From: Lysobacteraceae bacterium
GTDB taxonomy: Bacteria; Pseudomonadota; Gammaproteobacteria; Xanthomonadales; Xanthomonadaceae
DNA: 64,000 bases
Assembly (NCBI GenBank): GCA_016789405.1
Contig: JAEUPQ010000004.1
Location: 149,284 to 213,283, forward strand
Direction: 5' to 3'
Below the pieces are notes generated by a model. It was not told where the DNA came from. It did no database searches and was given only the letters and a program-made list of their open reading frames with translations. Position 1 is the stretch's first letter, and every line of letters starts with the position of its first letter. Of the stretch, positions 63,979 to 64,000 are shown piece after piece. The position numbers were made by a program, and so were the translations under genes.

Positions 63979-64000
63979 TGTCATTCTCCCGAGGCGCCGT

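Overview
The window looks like chromosomal DNA of a high-GC gammaproteobacterium of the Lysobacter/Xanthomonadaceae group. Three things point there: the gene order thrS-infC ... rpmI-rplT-pheS-pheT-ihfA-merR-tRNA-Pro; a secreted lipase ending in an XVIPCD-like domain (the signal for the Xanthomonadales bacteria-killing type IV secretion system); and several GTAG-type palindromic REP pairs of the kind described in Stenotrophomonas. Placement is by recognition, not by a search.

Layout. 1-9100: acyl-CoA dehydrogenase (5' cut by the window), HNH nuclease, a xanthomonad-type unknown, dxs coupled to an exported esterase, an intradiol dioxygenase-like secreted protein and a TraB/GumN protein. 9101-12849: a four-gene minus-strand operon (ribbon-helix-helix-like protein, binding protein, binding-protein/von Willebrand fusion lipoprotein, membrane protein). 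12961-14500: little coding; a 21-bp minisatellite and three inverted REP pairs around two small genes. 14642-21084: an AT-richer island with two divergent arms, XRE regulator + DNA methyltransferase on one side and methyltransferase + double-GHKL ATPase/kinase + receiver-effector protein on the other, every junction within an arm a 4-nt stop/start overlap. It abuts the 3' end of a tRNA-Pro. This is the best candidate for an undescribed (probably defence) system.

21462-32640: the translation-machinery block on the minus strand. It is split between infC and rpmI by a lipase effector, an ankyrin lipoprotein (likely its immunity protein) and an unknown exported protein. infC ends at a strong terminator and appears to start at AUC; thrS has a promoter, a seven-residue leader peptide with two Thr codons and a terminator, suggesting attenuation; pheS has a short overlapping leader ORF. 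32834-39526: class IV aminotransferase coupled to a sulfotransferase-like protein, cardiolipin synthase, large catalase with DJ-1 domain, and an FAD amine/amino-acid oxidase-like protein.

39546-55395: a nonribosomal peptide cluster on the minus strand. Three synthetases (C-A-T, C-A-T, C-A-T-reductase) are followed by an MFS exporter, a possible 55-aa peptide, a DUF6875-like protein, a kynurenine 3-monooxygenase homologue and a phosphopantetheinyl transferase. The middle adenylation domain reads as glycine; the reductase implies an aldehyde or alcohol end. 55935-58175: an exported CBM9/DUF5916-type barrel protein. 58272-63978: cytochrome bo3-type quinol oxidase cyoBCD, SURF1 and a RegB/RegA-type redox two-component system; cyoA should lie just past the window end.
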